A stretch of DNA of 64,000 nucleotides from Fusibacter sp963666805 (lineage in GTDB: Bacteria > Bacillota > Clostridia > Peptostreptococcales > Acidaminobacteraceae): assembly GCA_963666805.2 (NCBI GenBank), contig CAXXWR010000006.1, positions 186,001 to 250,000 of the forward strand, given 5' to 3'. How positions within the stretch are numbered: the stretch's first letter is position 1; every line of letters starts with the position of its first letter. Made by a program: the position numbers and the translations under genes. Shown here in pieces: positions 7,367-17,128 of this stretch. Under the pieces are notes generated by a model, which saw only the letters and a program-made list of their open reading frames with translations, made no database searches and was not told the origin of the DNA.

Positions 7367-9643
7367 CTATTCAACATTTTTCATAGTAAGTGATATTTTT
7401 TGTCTTTGTAAATCAACTGACAAAATTTTGACGGTCACAAGATCGCCTACAGAGAGTACTTCCATAGGATGTTTAATAAATTTATCGCAAATCTGAGAAA
7501 TATGCACAAGACCATCTTGTTTAACACCAATATCTACAAAGGCACCAAAGTCAACTACATTTCTAACGGTACCCGTTAACACCATATCCGGTCTCAAATC
7601 TTCCATTTTAAGAACATCCGATTTGAAAATTGGTTTTGGCATATCTTCACGAGGATCACGACCTGGCTTTTTAAGTTCTTCTACAATATCTTTAAGCGTA
7701 GGAAGTCCAACCCCTAATTCTTTAGCCAAGCGATTGAGACCATCATTTAACTTCAACATATGGGTCTGTTGAGCTGATCGTTTAGGTTGCTTTAAGGCCT
7801 TTAAGGCTTCAAATCCCTTGCCTGTCACATGTTGCTTTGGTTCTTTAACAGCAATTTCACCCTGTTCAGCAATTTTATTTTCAATGGCTTTAAATCCTTC
7901 ATGTCCTAAATCTTCAAGATCATAGCCTAACATTTCTAAAAGCTTAATTGCAGTTTCATAGCTTTCAGGATGGACACTGGTATTATCCAAGATATTTTTT
8001 CCTTTAGGGATACGAAGAAAGCCTGCACATTGTTCAAAAACTTTAGGCCCTAAACGTTTAACTTTCAAAAGCTCAGCCCGCTCGTTAAACTTACCCTTGT
8101 CATCACGATAAGCTACAATATTTTTAGCTGTAGTAGCAGTAATACCAGAGACATAGTTAAGGAGTGATGGCGTCGCTGTATTAAGGTCAACTCCGACGCT
8201 ATTGACACAGTCTTCAACAACATTTTTAAGCTGTTCTTCAAGTTTCTTTTGGTTGACATCATGTTGATACTGACCTACACCAATACTCTTAGGATCAATT
8301 TTAACCAGTTCAGCTAAAGGATCTTGCAGACGACGTCCAATGGAAATCGCACCTCTAATAGATACATCTATATCGGGATATTCTGCGGTCGCTAACTTTG
8401 AAGCAGAATAAACCGAAGCCCCAGCTTCACTGACAATGGTATAGTAGATCTCTCTATCGCTTTCATTAATCATATCAGAAACCACTTTTTCAGTTTCTCT
8501 TGATGCGGTTCCATTTCCAATTGGAATAATATTGAGATCATATTTTTCAATTAATGCCATCATTTTATCTTGCGCTTCTTTGACTTTATTAACCGGCGCA
8601 TTAGGATAAACCGTTGCATAATCAAGGAGCTTACCGGTTTCATCAAGAACAGCTAACTTACAGCCTGTACGATAACTTGGATCCACTGCCAAAATACGCA
8701 TATCTTTAACGGGTGGAACCAATAAAAGCGACTTGGTATTTTTGCCAAAAACTTTGATGGCTTCTTCCTCCGCACGTTCTGTTAACATGCTTCTTACTTC
8801 ACGTTCTATAGAAGGTGAAATCAAACGCTTGTAGGCATCTTCAACTGCTGCTTCAAGTTCTGGTCGCGTTGAGGCATTAGGATTGGTGATTAATTGCTTT
8901 TTAAGTGCCGCTATAATTTGTTCATCAGGGCTTTCAAGTTTTACTTTGAGAATTTTTTCTTTTTCACCACGATTAATCGCAAGGACTCTATGATTCGCTA
9001 TTTTATTCACACCTTCTGAATAGTCATAATACATATCATAAACAGTTGACGTTTCTGGATCTGCTGCCTTTGATGTTATTACACCGTGATTAAGATTAGC
9101 CTGACGAATGAGTTCGCGATTCGTTGCATTGTCTGAAATTCGTTCTGCAACAATATCTTTTGCCCCTTCAATTGCGTCTTCTGCCGATAAGACTTCTTTT
9201 TCTTCAGAAATATACTGGGCAGCTTCTGCCTTTAAGTCCCCTGTAAAAGTCTGTTCCCACAAAATATCTGCAAGAGGTTCCAATCCCTTATCAATGGCCT
9301 TAGAAGCACGTGTACTCTTTTTCTGTTTAAAAGGCCTATAAAGATCCTCTACCTTTTGCAATACTTTTGCCGCTAAAATATCGTTCTTAAGTTCTTCTGT
9401 CAATTTGCCTTGCTCTTCAATGTTACTTATGACTTCTTGTTTACGGGTTTGTAAATTACGAAGGTATTTGAGTCTTTCATCAAAATCCCTCAAGACTTCA
9501 TCACTAATACCGCCTGTTGCTTCTTTTCTATAGCGGGCAATAAAGGGAATCGTATTGCCTTCATCTATAAGTCCGACGGTTGCTTCTACTTGTTTTAAAC
9601 TAAGGTGTAGCTCTTCCGATAACTGTTTATTGATCTGTTCCAT
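7367..9643 (-). CDS. tex: Tex-family S1 RNA-binding transcription accessory protein
   Basis: The 758-residue protein matches Tex in length and order: N-terminal helical domain with NTIPFIARYRKEATGG, a YqgF/RNase H-like domain beginning RILAVDPSYRTGCKLAVLDETG (about residue 313), helix-hairpin-helix repeats with LNTATPSLLNYVSGI, and a C-terminal S1 domain (TVRNVVDFGAFVDIGVKQDGLVHIS). Tex is a nucleic-acid-binding protein related to eukaryotic Spt6, tied to transcription and RNA metabolism. Its ATG lies 17 bases inside the end of prfB, with AAAGGAAA upstream, so the two are probably translationally coupled. Confidence 0.94.
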   Translation of the reverse strand: MEQINKQLSEELHLSLKQVEATVGLIDEGNTIPFIARYRKEATGGISDEVLRDFDERLKYLRNLQTRKQEVISNIEEQGKLTEELKNDILAAKVLQKVEDLYRPFKQKKSTRASKAIDKGLEPLADILWEQTFTGDLKAEAAQYISEEKEVLSAEDAIEGAKDIVAERISDNATNRELIRQANLNHGVITSKAADPETSTVYDMYYDYSEGVNKIANHRVLAINRGEKEKILKVKLESPDEQIIAALKKQLITNPNASTRPELEAAVEDAYKRLISPSIEREVRSMLTERAEEEAIKVFGKNTKSLLLVPPVKDMRILAVDPSYRTGCKLAVLDETGKLLDYATVYPNAPVNKVKEAQDKMMALIEKYDLNIIPIGNGTASRETEKVVSDMINESDREIYYTIVSEAGASVYSASKLATAEYPDIDVSIRGAISIGRRLQDPLAELVKIDPKSIGVGQYQHDVNQKKLEEQLKNVVEDCVNSVGVDLNTATPSLLNYVSGITATTAKNIVAYRDDKGKFNERAELLKVKRLGPKVFEQCAGFLRIPKGKNILDNTSVHPESYETAIKLLEMLGYDLEDLGHEGFKAIENKIAEQGEIAVKEPKQHVTGKGFEALKALKQPKRSAQQTHMLKLNDGLNRLAKELGVGLPTLKDIVEELKKPGRDPREDMPKPIFKSDVLKMEDLRPDMVLTGTVRNVVDFGAFVDIGVKQDGLVHISQICDKFIKHPMEVLSVGDLVTVKILSVDLQRQKISLTMKNVE

Positions 9644-10746
9644 CTAATCTATTTCCTTTCAAATATGCATTGATAAATTCATCTAAATCACCATCCATCA
9701 CAGCACTGACATTTCCCGTTTCTTCACCTGTCCGGTGATCTTTTACCATACTGTAGGGGTGGAAGACATAAGACCTGATTTGACTCCCCCATGTAATCTG
9801 TGAATAGTCGCCTGCTAAGTCTTCAATTTTGTCCTTTTGTTCTCGCTCTTTAAGTTCAATCAATTTAGCAGTAAGCATTTTCATAGCGGTTGCCCGGTTT
9901 GAAATCTGTGATCTTTCATTTTGACATTGTACAACAACCCCTGTTGGTATATGGGTAATCCTCACAGCCGAATCAGTGGTATTGACATGCTGTCCACCTG
10001 CTCCAGTTGCTCTATAGGTATCTATTTTTAAGTCTTCCTGATTGATCTCTACAGTGACATCATCATCAAGTTCTGGCATAACATCAACTGATGTAAAAGA
10101 GGTGTGGCGTTTGCCTGCAGAGTCAAAAGGCGAAATCCTCACGATCCGATGAACACCTTTCTCTGACTTTAAGAAGCCATAAGCATTTTCGCCCTCAATA
10201 AGCAAAGTCGCACTTTTAATGCCCGCTGTCGTATCATCTTGTAAATCTAACAACTTTACATTATAATTTTTTCGATCAGCCCATCGTCTATACATCCTTA
10301 AAAGCATCTCTGCCCAGTCTTGAGCATCCGTTCCACCTGATCCTGCATGTATAGATAAAATAGCATTGTTGCTATCATAATCCCCTGTTAAAAGGGTTTC
10401 TAGATTAAGCTGTTCATAATCCGCTTCTAAGGTCTCAAACATCTGCTCAACCTCTGACTCCATGCTATCATCTGCTTCTTCCATGGCCATTTCAATTAGA
10501 CCTTCTAAGTCTTCTACACGGTTTACCATTGCCGTATAAATAGCAATCTTATCTGTTAAACTCTTTTGCTGTTTGAGTATTTTTTGCGCTTTTTCATTAT
10601 CATCCCAAAAATCGGGAGCTGCCATTTTAAATTCTAATTCTTCCAGTAAAGCTTTCGCACGAGCAATGTCAAAGAGACACCTCAAGCTCGACAATATTTG
10701 TCTTTAATGGTTTGATCTCTCTTGCATATTTTTCAAGTAAAATCAT
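9627..10746 (-). CDS. prfB: Peptide chain release factor 2, expressed by programmed +1 frameshift
   Basis: RF2 ends translation at UGA and UAA. The first 25 codons start at ATG 10746 (AGGAG nine bases upstream) and read to an in-frame TGA at 10671-10669. A +1 slip at CTT-TGA-C moves into the long frame, giving about 372 residues, close to the usual 366. The long frame carries the stop-recognition tripeptide SPF (in RISPFDSAGKRHTSF) and the catalytic GGQ (GAGGQHVNTTDSAV). The gene follows secA, as in B. subtilis, and overlaps tex by 17 bases. The frameshift lets RF2 limit its own synthesis. Confidence 0.96.
10668..10680 (-). promoter_or_regulatory. prfB +1 recoding site
   Basis: The minus strand reads GAG GTG TCT CTT TGA C. 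This is the classical RF2 shift site CUU-UGA-C, with a Shine-Dalgarno-like GAGGTG just upstream that promotes the slip. TGA occupies 10671-10669. Confidence 0.95.
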
Positions 10747-10777
10747 TTCATCACTCTCCTTTATATCCATTCATTTT

Positions 10778-10786
10778 ATTATATCA
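10778..10786 (-). promoter_or_regulatory. Extended -10 promoter of prfB
   Basis: TGATATAAT on the minus strand, 32 bases before the prfB ATG and downstream of the secA terminator; the -35 is weak. Confidence 0.55.
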
Positions 10787-10830
10787 TACCTCAAATCTGT
10801 CGGGTACGGCGTTAATTGAACTCATTACTG

Positions 10831-10863
10831 TAAAAAAGAGTAGAAACCAGTGTCCCTACTCTT
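10831..10863 (-). terminator. Intrinsic terminator of secA
   Basis: On the minus strand AAGAGTAG (10863-10856) pairs with CTACTCTT (10843-10836), followed by TTTTTT. Confidence 0.85.
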
Positions 10864-10943
10864 CATTGATCAATCTCTATTGTGTCATTTATAATCTCTC
10901 ATCCGCCATTAATCTTTTTATAAAAAATGATTGCGGGTCTTTT

Positions 10944-13703
10944 TTATGATTGTGCTTCAACATCTCTGCCGCAACATTTCTTATATTTTTTGCCACTACC
11001 ACATGGACAAGGTTCATTTCTGCCAACTTTCTTTTGGGCTCTAAATGTTTTCGGTTTAGCTGGTTTCCCATTGCTTGCACCAGAACCTGCACCTGACTCT
11101 CCTGTCACAACCGCTACACGTTGACGATCCGTATTGGTTTGAAGTGTTGCATGATAAAGTGCTTTAACTGTTTCTTGTTGAATGTTGGCAATCATTTCAT
11201 CAAACATGTCAAAGCCTTCCATTTTATAGGCAACAACAGGATCTTGCTGGCCAAAAGCACGAAGGCCAATCCCTTGTTTAAGTTCATCCATTGCATCAAT
11301 ATGGTCAATCCAGTGCATGTCTACAACACGAAGTAAAATGGCTCTTTCTACATCTCTCATACGTTCTAAGCCAATTTCTTCTTCTTTAATTGCATAGAGA
11401 GCATGGGCTTTTTCTAAAATCATGGTTTTTAAAGCTTCTTTTGTGAGTTCCTCTGGTGCCTCTACTGTTACTGCGCCCATCGGTAAGAAAATACCATGAA
11501 GATAGGTAAATAAACCTTCTAAATCCCATTCTTCTGGATACTTATAACCATCTGTATACATTGGAATGGAACGGTCTACTACTTTCTCAAGCATGTTCAT
11601 GATATTATCTTTGATATCATCTCCATGAAGAACACGATTTCTTTCACCATAGATAATTTCTCTTTGTTTGTTGATGACGTCATCATATTGAAGGACATTT
11701 TTTCTAATAGAGAAGTTACGCCCTTCTACTTTTTTCTGAGCATTTTCAATGGCTTTTGAAAGCATTTTGTTTTCAAGTTCCATATCTTCTTCAAAGCCTA
11801 TATTTTCAACAATTTGTTTAGCTCTATCACTTACAAACAATCGCATTAAATCGTCTTCGAAAGAAATATAAAATTGCGAAGACCCATGGTCACCTTGACG
11901 ACCTGCACGACCTCTTAACTGATTGTCTATACGTCTTGACTCATGGCGTTCAGTCCCAATAATGTGAAGACCACCAATTGCTTTGACTTCCTCTGATTCA
12001 GCATCAGTCACCTTTTTATGTTCTGCATACAATTGATCATATAAGGCTTTCGCTTCCAAAACTTCTGGATCATCTCCTAAAATAGGACTGGTTATCATTT
12101 CTAAAACATGAGGTGAAACCCCTTTTTTCTCCATATCTCTTTTGGCTAAAAACTCTGGATTCCCACCTAACATAATATCGGTCCCACGGCCTGCCATGTT
12201 GGTAGCAATGGTCACTGCATTTTTACGACCAGCTTGGGCAACAATTTCTGCTTCTCTTTCATGCTGTTTAGCGTTAAGGATTTCGTGCTTAATGCCTTCT
12301 CTCTTCAACATTTTTGAAATCAATTCACTGTTTTCAATACTAATAGTCCCTACAAGAACAGGTCTACCTTCACTATGTTTCTCAACAATATCATTGATAA
12401 CTGCTTTAAATTTACCTTCTAAGTTCTTATAAATTGAATCATCTTTATCAATTCTGGCAATTGGCTTATTAGTTGGCACAACAACAACATCCATATTATA
12501 AATATGTCTAAATTCTTCTTCTTCTGTTTTCGCTGTACCTGTCATCCCTGCCAGTTTTTTATACATTCTAAAGTAGTTCTGAATCGTAATAGTCGCAAGT
12601 GTTTGAGACTCTTTTCTGACTTCAATACGTTCTTTAGCTTCAATCGCTTGATGGAGACCATTTGAATAACGACGACCATACATTAAACGGCCTGTAAATT
12701 CATCGACAATAACCACTTCGCCATCTTTTACAATGTAATCTACATCTTTTTTCATCAAAAATCGAGCACGAATAGCTTGGTTAATATGATGCAGTATTTC
12801 CATATTTTCTGGATCACTGAGATTTTCAATGTTAAAATAAGCCTCTGCTTTTTTGACACCGTTTCTCTTTTCACTGCCTTCTTCTTCTGTCCCAAATTTA
12901 TCAACAATTAAGCCATCTGTTAAGTTGATGGTTTTGGCCTTTTCATCAATTTTCAAATCTTCTTCTCTATTAAGGGTCGCTGCAAACATGTCAGCGATTT
13001 GATACATGTTAGTTGATTTGTTACTCTCACCCGAAATAATCAGTGGTGTTCTGGCTTCATCGACCAAGATACTATCGACCTCATCGACAATAGCATAGTT
13101 GAGAGGTCTTTGTACTAACCGATCAGCACTCATAACCATGTTATCTCTTAAATAATCAAAACCAAATTCATTATTGGTCCCGTAAGTAATATCTGCAAGG
13201 TAGGCGTTACGTCTGTCTTGTCCCATAACACCATGAACAACACACCCTACAGTTAAGCCTAAGAAATGATAGACTTTTCCCATCCAAGCCATATCCCTTT
13301 GAGCCAGGTAATCATTCACTGTTACAACGTGAACGCCTTTACCTTCAAGTGCATTTAAGTAAACTGGAAATGTTGCTACAAGGGTTTTCCCTTCACCGGT
13401 TTTCATTTCTGAAATACGACCTTGATGAAGAACAACACCGCCCATGAGCTGAACTCTATAAGCTTTTAAACCAAGAACACGTTTTGCAGATTCTCTTACA
13501 ACTGCAAAAGCTTCTGGTAATATATCATCTAATGTCTCTCCTTTTGAAAGACGTTCTTTAAACGCATTGGTTTGTGATTTCAGTTCATTATCAGTCATAT
13601 TCGTATATTGAGGTTCTAATGCCTCGATTTGATCCACAATTTTGTCAAGTTTCTTTACCTCTTTTGCGTTCAAATCTCCAAAAAGTACTTTTAATATATT
13701 CAT
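10944..13703 (-). CDS. secA: Preprotein translocase ATPase SecA
   Basis: SecA pushes unfolded secretory proteins through SecYEG using ATP. The 919-residue length is normal for a SecA with a C-terminal tail. Motifs visible: Walker A MKTGEGKTL (about 102-110), DEVDSILVDEARTPLIISG, the second-domain MAGRGTDI and QLRGRAGRQGD. The C-terminal zinc motif NEPCPCGSGKKYKKCC is intact. AAAGGAAG precedes ATG 13703. The order hpf-secA-prfB matches B. subtilis. It has its own promoter and terminator. Confidence 0.98.
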   Translation of the reverse strand: MNILKVLFGDLNAKEVKKLDKIVDQIEALEPQYTNMTDNELKSQTNAFKERLSKGETLDDILPEAFAVVRESAKRVLGLKAYRVQLMGGVVLHQGRISEMKTGEGKTLVATFPVYLNALEGKGVHVVTVNDYLAQRDMAWMGKVYHFLGLTVGCVVHGVMGQDRRNAYLADITYGTNNEFGFDYLRDNMVMSADRLVQRPLNYAIVDEVDSILVDEARTPLIISGESNKSTNMYQIADMFAATLNREEDLKIDEKAKTINLTDGLIVDKFGTEEEGSEKRNGVKKAEAYFNIENLSDPENMEILHHINQAIRARFLMKKDVDYIVKDGEVVIVDEFTGRLMYGRRYSNGLHQAIEAKERIEVRKESQTLATITIQNYFRMYKKLAGMTGTAKTEEEEFRHIYNMDVVVVPTNKPIARIDKDDSIYKNLEGKFKAVINDIVEKHSEGRPVLVGTISIENSELISKMLKREGIKHEILNAKQHEREAEIVAQAGRKNAVTIATNMAGRGTDIMLGGNPEFLAKRDMEKKGVSPHVLEMITSPILGDDPEVLEAKALYDQLYAEHKKVTDAESEEVKAIGGLHIIGTERHESRRIDNQLRGRAGRQGDHGSSQFYISFEDDLMRLFVSDRAKQIVENIGFEEDMELENKMLSKAIENAQKKVEGRNFSIRKNVLQYDDVINKQREIIYGERNRVLHGDDIKDNIMNMLEKVVDRSIPMYTDGYKYPEEWDLEGLFTYLHGIFLPMGAVTVEAPEELTKEALKTMILEKAHALYAIKEEEIGLERMRDVERAILLRVVDMHWIDHIDAMDELKQGIGLRAFGQQDPVVAYKMEGFDMFDEMIANIQQETVKALYHATLQTNTDRQRVAVVTGESGAGSGASNGKPAKPKTFRAQKKVGRNEPCPCGSGKKYKKCCGRDVEAQS

Positions 13704-13738
13704 CGTTTCAACTTCCTTTCACTCGCCTTCAATAATTT

Positions 13739-13747
13739 ATTATATCA
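13739..13747 (-). promoter_or_regulatory. Extended -10 promoter of secA
   Basis: TGATATAAT on the minus strand, 36 bases upstream of the secA ATG. Confidence 0.55.
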
Positions 13748-13813
13748 TAGAATATTCTTAAAATATTCAAACAAATTGTGAACCCTCTGTAATCTAAATG
13801 TAATAAGACAATC

Positions 13814-13842
13814 AAAAACGCTCCTAAATTGATTAGAAGCGT
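13814..13842 (-). terminator. Terminator of the DUF5317-like gene
   Basis: The minus strand ACGCTTCTAA ... TTTAGGAGCGT pairs with one internal mismatch and is followed by TTTTTG. Confidence 0.7.
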
Positions 13843-13881
13843 CGTCTATTACTAAGCTTGTTTATCGTCACCTTTGTCTAA

Positions 13882-14475
13882 CTAGAATTTGGATTTATAG
13901 GTAAAAGATAACATTGTTCCTCTCTTCTTTGAAGAATAGAGTAACATCTCTCCTTGAACCAAAAACATGATCCCCACGCTCATAATAATATCGCCAATAC
14001 TGATGAGCTGATTAAAAGGATACCACGTTGGCAGAATAATCACCTTACCTAAGAAGGGAGATAAGAACTGAGCACCATCAAGCCCTATGTAATTCATGAC
14101 CGATCCTTCTTGGATACTTTCAACAAGAGACGTTAAACCCACTTGTGTCATTGCATCTAAATTGACTGGCATCATAAAATGATTAAGTGCCATAATCACT
14201 ATATTGAGTAGCCCGCCCACCAAAAACAACTTCATTCCCGGCTTCGATAGATTAATAAGGGCAATCAAAAGTGTAATCACAGAGGCTGCAAATGTAAAAA
14301 GTTGTGGACTATCAAATGGAATATGGGCAATTTCTATAATATAAGGGGCTACAAAACTCAAAAAAGCCACAACAATGAGTCCCCATGCCTTAAATTTCAT
14401 TTCATAAAAATTACTGATTCGGCCATTGCGTATAACACCGATAATTAATCCTAATACTACTGCTTCAACAAACAT
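13882..14475 (-). CDS. DUF5317-like integral membrane protein
   Basis: The 197-residue protein has about five hydrophobic helices (about 1-13, 31-49, 57-77, 82-99 and 155-178). Polar signposts NHFMMPVNLDA and the C-terminal QLISIGDIIMSVGIMFLVQGE fit a Firmicutes family of unknown function that I recall as DUF5317; this family call is from memory. AAAGGAGAGAGG precedes the ATG. It sits between hpf and secA, where B. subtilis has only a small gene, and carries its own terminator. Function unknown; it probably resides in the cytoplasmic membrane. Confidence 0.7.
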   Translation of the reverse strand: MFVEAVVLGLIIGVIRNGRISNFYEMKFKAWGLIVVAFLSFVAPYIIEIAHIPFDSPQLFTFAASVITLLIALINLSKPGMKLFLVGGLLNIVIMALNHFMMPVNLDAMTQVGLTSLVESIQEGSVMNYIGLDGAQFLSPFLGKVIILPTWYPFNQLISIGDIIMSVGIMFLVQGEMLLYSSKKRGTMLSFTYKSKF

Positions 14476-14710
14476 ATCCTCTCTCCTTTGTTTATAAGCA
14501 TATGCTGATATTTCAAATCGTCTTCTATAAATACCCTATTGAAAATTATCTCTTTTGTCAAATATCATTTTCCTCTACTGTCCTGTCCATCATTATAGAG
14601 TGTTTATTTACTATTCTAACATAAAACAACTTGATATTCTCATATTTATATTAGATTCGATTAATGATCTCTAAATGTTAAAAATTCGCCTTCTTAAAAT
14701 CAGTCTTAAC

Positions 14711-14740
14711 ATAAAAATGCTGGAGCTAAGCTCCAGCATT
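14711..14740 (-). terminator. Intrinsic terminator of hpf
   Basis: An 11-base-pair stem (14716-14726 with 14730-14740, TAA loop), followed on the minus strand by TTTTTATG. Confidence 0.9.
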
Positions 14741-14768
14741 TATTCATTTTATTTAATTTTTAAAGTCC

Positions 14769-15299
14769 TTAAAAATAAGGTTCGATTAAACCAAAATCAC
14801 CATCTTTACGTTTGTAAACAACGTTGACTTCATCAGTTTCACCATTGAGGAAAACGAAGAAATCATGTCCCAAGAGTTCCATTTGAAGCACTGCTTCTTC
14901 AGGCACCATGGGTTTGACAGCAAATCTTTTTGTTTTAACGATTGATGCTTCTTTTTCTTGCGTTTCAGGTTCAGGAATTAATTCAAATTTAATAGATTCA
15001 CGCCCTTGAAAACGTTTTTGGAGTTTTGTTTTATGTTTCTTCATTTGTTTTGAGATACGGTCAACCGCCTCGTCAATAGAAGCATACATATCATCCGTAG
15101 CGCCTTCAGCTCTGAAGAATGATCCATTTTTTAAAGGAATCGTAACCTCTACGATGTGTAAGTTTTTTTGTGTCGAAAAGGTTGCCTGAGCCTCTACCTC
15201 ACTGTTGAAATACTTATCAAATTTACTCAATTTTGAGACCACTTGATCTTTTATAGCGTCGGTAATATCGAGGTTTCTTCCTGTCACGATTACTTTCAT
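14769..15299 (-). CDS. hpf: Ribosome hibernation promoting factor, long form
   Basis: Long HPF pairs 70S ribosomes into inactive 100S dimers in starved cells. The 176 residues comprise an N-terminal S30AE domain (about 1-100, starting MKVIVTGRNLDITDAIKDQV), a charged linker, and the C-terminal dimerization domain (about 120-176, VKTKRFAVKPMVPEEAVLQMELLGHDFFVF). AAGGGG precedes the ATG, and TATAAT is at 15336-15331 on the minus strand. In B. subtilis hpf (yvyD) also lies between the flagellar filament genes and secA. Confidence 0.96.
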   Translation of the reverse strand: MKVIVTGRNLDITDAIKDQVVSKLSKFDKYFNSEVEAQATFSTQKNLHIVEVTIPLKNGSFFRAEGATDDMYASIDEAVDRISKQMKKHKTKLQKRFQGRESIKFELIPEPETQEKEASIVKTKRFAVKPMVPEEAVLQMELLGHDFFVFLNGETDEVNVVYKRKDGDFGLIEPYF

Positions 15300-15419
15300 A
15301 TTATCATCCCCTTATTCAATTGATATAGACATTATACCCATGATTAGGATCAATTAACACTTTATTTTATTATTTTAAAATATTTTTTTCAATATAAGCA
15401 TATAGGGCCTGAATTGTAT

Positions 15420-15830
15420 CTATTTTTGAGGTTTTGACACCTTATTCTTATAACGACTAATTTTTAATTGCCTCTGTGCTCTTTCATTATCTTCTTGCTT
15501 AATCTGATCACTCTTAAGTTTCAATTCATGGGCATCATCACGTAAAATAGCTTCCAAATCTCTTATCAGTTGAATCTGATCTTGAACGGGCTTAAAGGCT
15601 TGTTGATCATCGTGTGAAAGGTCTGATAACTTCAAAACACCTTTTTGTTTAAGCCATCGCTCATAGTGTGAAATAAAGAGAATATCTAACCGATTGATTT
15701 TTTTTCCGATTTGGTCTATTAAAATGATAAGATCTATTCCCTCTTCATTCTTTAGAATCTGATGAGAAATCACAATTTTTTCTTTAAGATAAGTAATTTT
15801 CTTATCAAGTAATTCTATGAGGTTATGCAT
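15420..15830 (-). CDS. Small helical protein, possible FlgN/FliT-type flagellar chaperone
   Basis: The 136-residue protein is predicted mostly helical and charged, with coiled-coil-like heptads in LIELLDKKITYLKEKIVISHQ and EAILRDDAHELKLKSDQIKQ. No enzyme motif is seen. ATG 15830 is chosen (AAAGGAG seven bases upstream) over TTG 15833. Position is the main clue: it directly precedes hpf, where B. subtilis has fliT. Insert B now separates it from fliS. I therefore suggest an export chaperone, but sequence support is weak. Confidence 0.5.
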   Translation of the reverse strand: MHNLIELLDKKITYLKEKIVISHQILKNEEGIDLIILIDQIGKKINRLDILFISHYERWLKQKGVLKLSDLSHDDQQAFKPVQDQIQLIRDLEAILRDDAHELKLKSDQIKQEDNERAQRQLKISRYKNKVSKPQK

Positions 15831-15905
15831 CAAAATACTCCTTTATAAAATAGTTAACATGACAATAACGCTCTCCATCAAATATAATTACAACATCTAA
15901 CCTAG
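15823..15905 (-). pseudogene. Possible 3' remnant of a UPF0102 (YraN)-like gene
   Basis: Between the luxC stop and the next gene, a minus-strand frame reads VTRLDVVIIFDGERYCHVNY then FIKEYFDA and stop (15825-15823). It looks like the RFDVV...HIKNAF tail that I recall from YraN-family proteins. The upstream part would lie in the intact luxC frame, so only a tail could remain. It marks the edge of insert B. Similarity is judged by eye over about 25 residues and could be chance. Confidence 0.3.
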
Positions 15906-17128
15906 TAACACTCAATTTTTCTAGATAGTTCACTAATAATATCATATCCATCCCACGTCATTCCAATTGTAAGTGCTTGACCAATTGGTACAATGCGATC
16001 AATTCCTAGCAAATGATGATTGAGTACCTCATTTAAGATTAGATTTTTATTAATTCCAAAATAAGTTATTGTTTGATACCTTTTGTTTGTAATAGTTAAG
16101 ACATCTTCTATTTTCTTCGTTTCATATTCATAATAATACCCACATTGTCCTCTATATGAATCCATATTATCTGACAATTCATGTAACTGAATGCGATAGA
16201 GTTTTGAATTTATTTCATTGATACTCGCAAGTTGATTGAGTCTTATTGCATCTTGATTCAATTGCATATACTTGTTAACAATATTAATTGTATCTATTTG
16301 ATATTTCAAACTAACGACTTCAGAAACTGCATCCCAAAATCTTTTTTTGCTTTCTTGTATTTCATTTTTCATATAAGAATCTCTTTCATCCACCAACCAG
16401 ACAATAAGATGCGGTGATGAACAAGCATTTTGATCCATTAAATAAGTATCATTATAAAAATTTTCTGCTAATCTCTTTAATTTCTCTGAATCTAAATTAT
16501 AAACTTGCAAAGGATTAATCATACATATTGAATATCGATCTGAAAATACAATTTCTTTACTTCTAATAGGTATTTCGTATTTTCTAACTTTAGAGATAGT
16601 TTGATCTCCCCCCCAAATAATTCTAGCATCGCATGTTCTACATAATTCTTGAGTTATTTGATGAAAACGTGAATATCTAATAATAGCAGTTTGGTCTAAG
16701 ATGGATTTATAATGGGGCTGCATCAAAACACTGTTAATGATTCGACATACGATATCCACGACCGGAAAAGGTTTAGAAGATACTTTAACAATATTAGCAT
16801 TTCCCGATAATAGCCCCCATATATAGCTATAAGCAAAATTAATTGGAACATTAGAAGGTGCTATATGAAAAATCTTACCTAATCCAATACGATTGGATTT
16901 ATCCTTATACTCTTCTTTAATCTTGATAATGTTAGATTTTCGACACCAAAATCCAAGCGTCACAATTTCAGAATAATTTCTACACTCATGATCCTTTAAT
17001 AACGCTTTAGATAGCTCTTCTAAATATTGAAGAATCAACGAAGAAAATGGTTCTTGAGGTTTCGACAATACAAATGCATTTCCAACCAAATATTCTAATC
17101 CCTCATCATTATTTTTCATAAGTATCAC
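15902..17128 (-). CDS. LuxC-type acyl-CoA/acyl-protein reductase
   Basis: LuxC proteins reduce an activated acyl group to an aldehyde with NADPH. The 408-residue protein has the family's HIAPSNVPINFAYS segment (about 88-101) and the nucleophile region DQNACSSPH with Cys236, an aldehyde-dehydrogenase-like fold. The first codon is GTG 17128 (GAGG five bases upstream); ATG 17119 is possible. It overlaps the LuxE-like gene by 20 bases, so the two are coupled, as expected for a reductase and its acyl-transfer partner. No luciferase (luxAB) is present. Inside a nonulosonic-acid locus the product is probably a small sugar substituent precursor, not a light-emission aldehyde. Confidence 0.82.
   Translation of the reverse strand: MILMKNNDEGLEYLVGNAFVLSKPQEPFSSLILQYLEELSKALLKDHECRNYSEIVTLGFWCRKSNIIKIKEEYKDKSNRIGLGKIFHIAPSNVPINFAYSYIWGLLSGNANIVKVSSKPFPVVDIVCRIINSVLMQPHYKSILDQTAIIRYSRFHQITQELCRTCDARIIWGGDQTISKVRKYEIPIRSKEIVFSDRYSICMINPLQVYNLDSEKLKRLAENFYNDTYLMDQNACSSPHLIVWLVDERDSYMKNEIQESKKRFWDAVSEVVSLKYQIDTINIVNKYMQLNQDAIRLNQLASINEINSKLYRIQLHELSDNMDSYRGQCGYYYEYETKKIEDVLTITNKRYQTITYFGINKNLILNEVLNHHLLGIDRIVPIGQALTIGMTWDGYDIISELSRKIECY

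Noticed and set aside
13882..14475. SecA-linked membrane protein as SecE or SecG
   Set aside because: Length, helix number and motifs do not fit either subunit.
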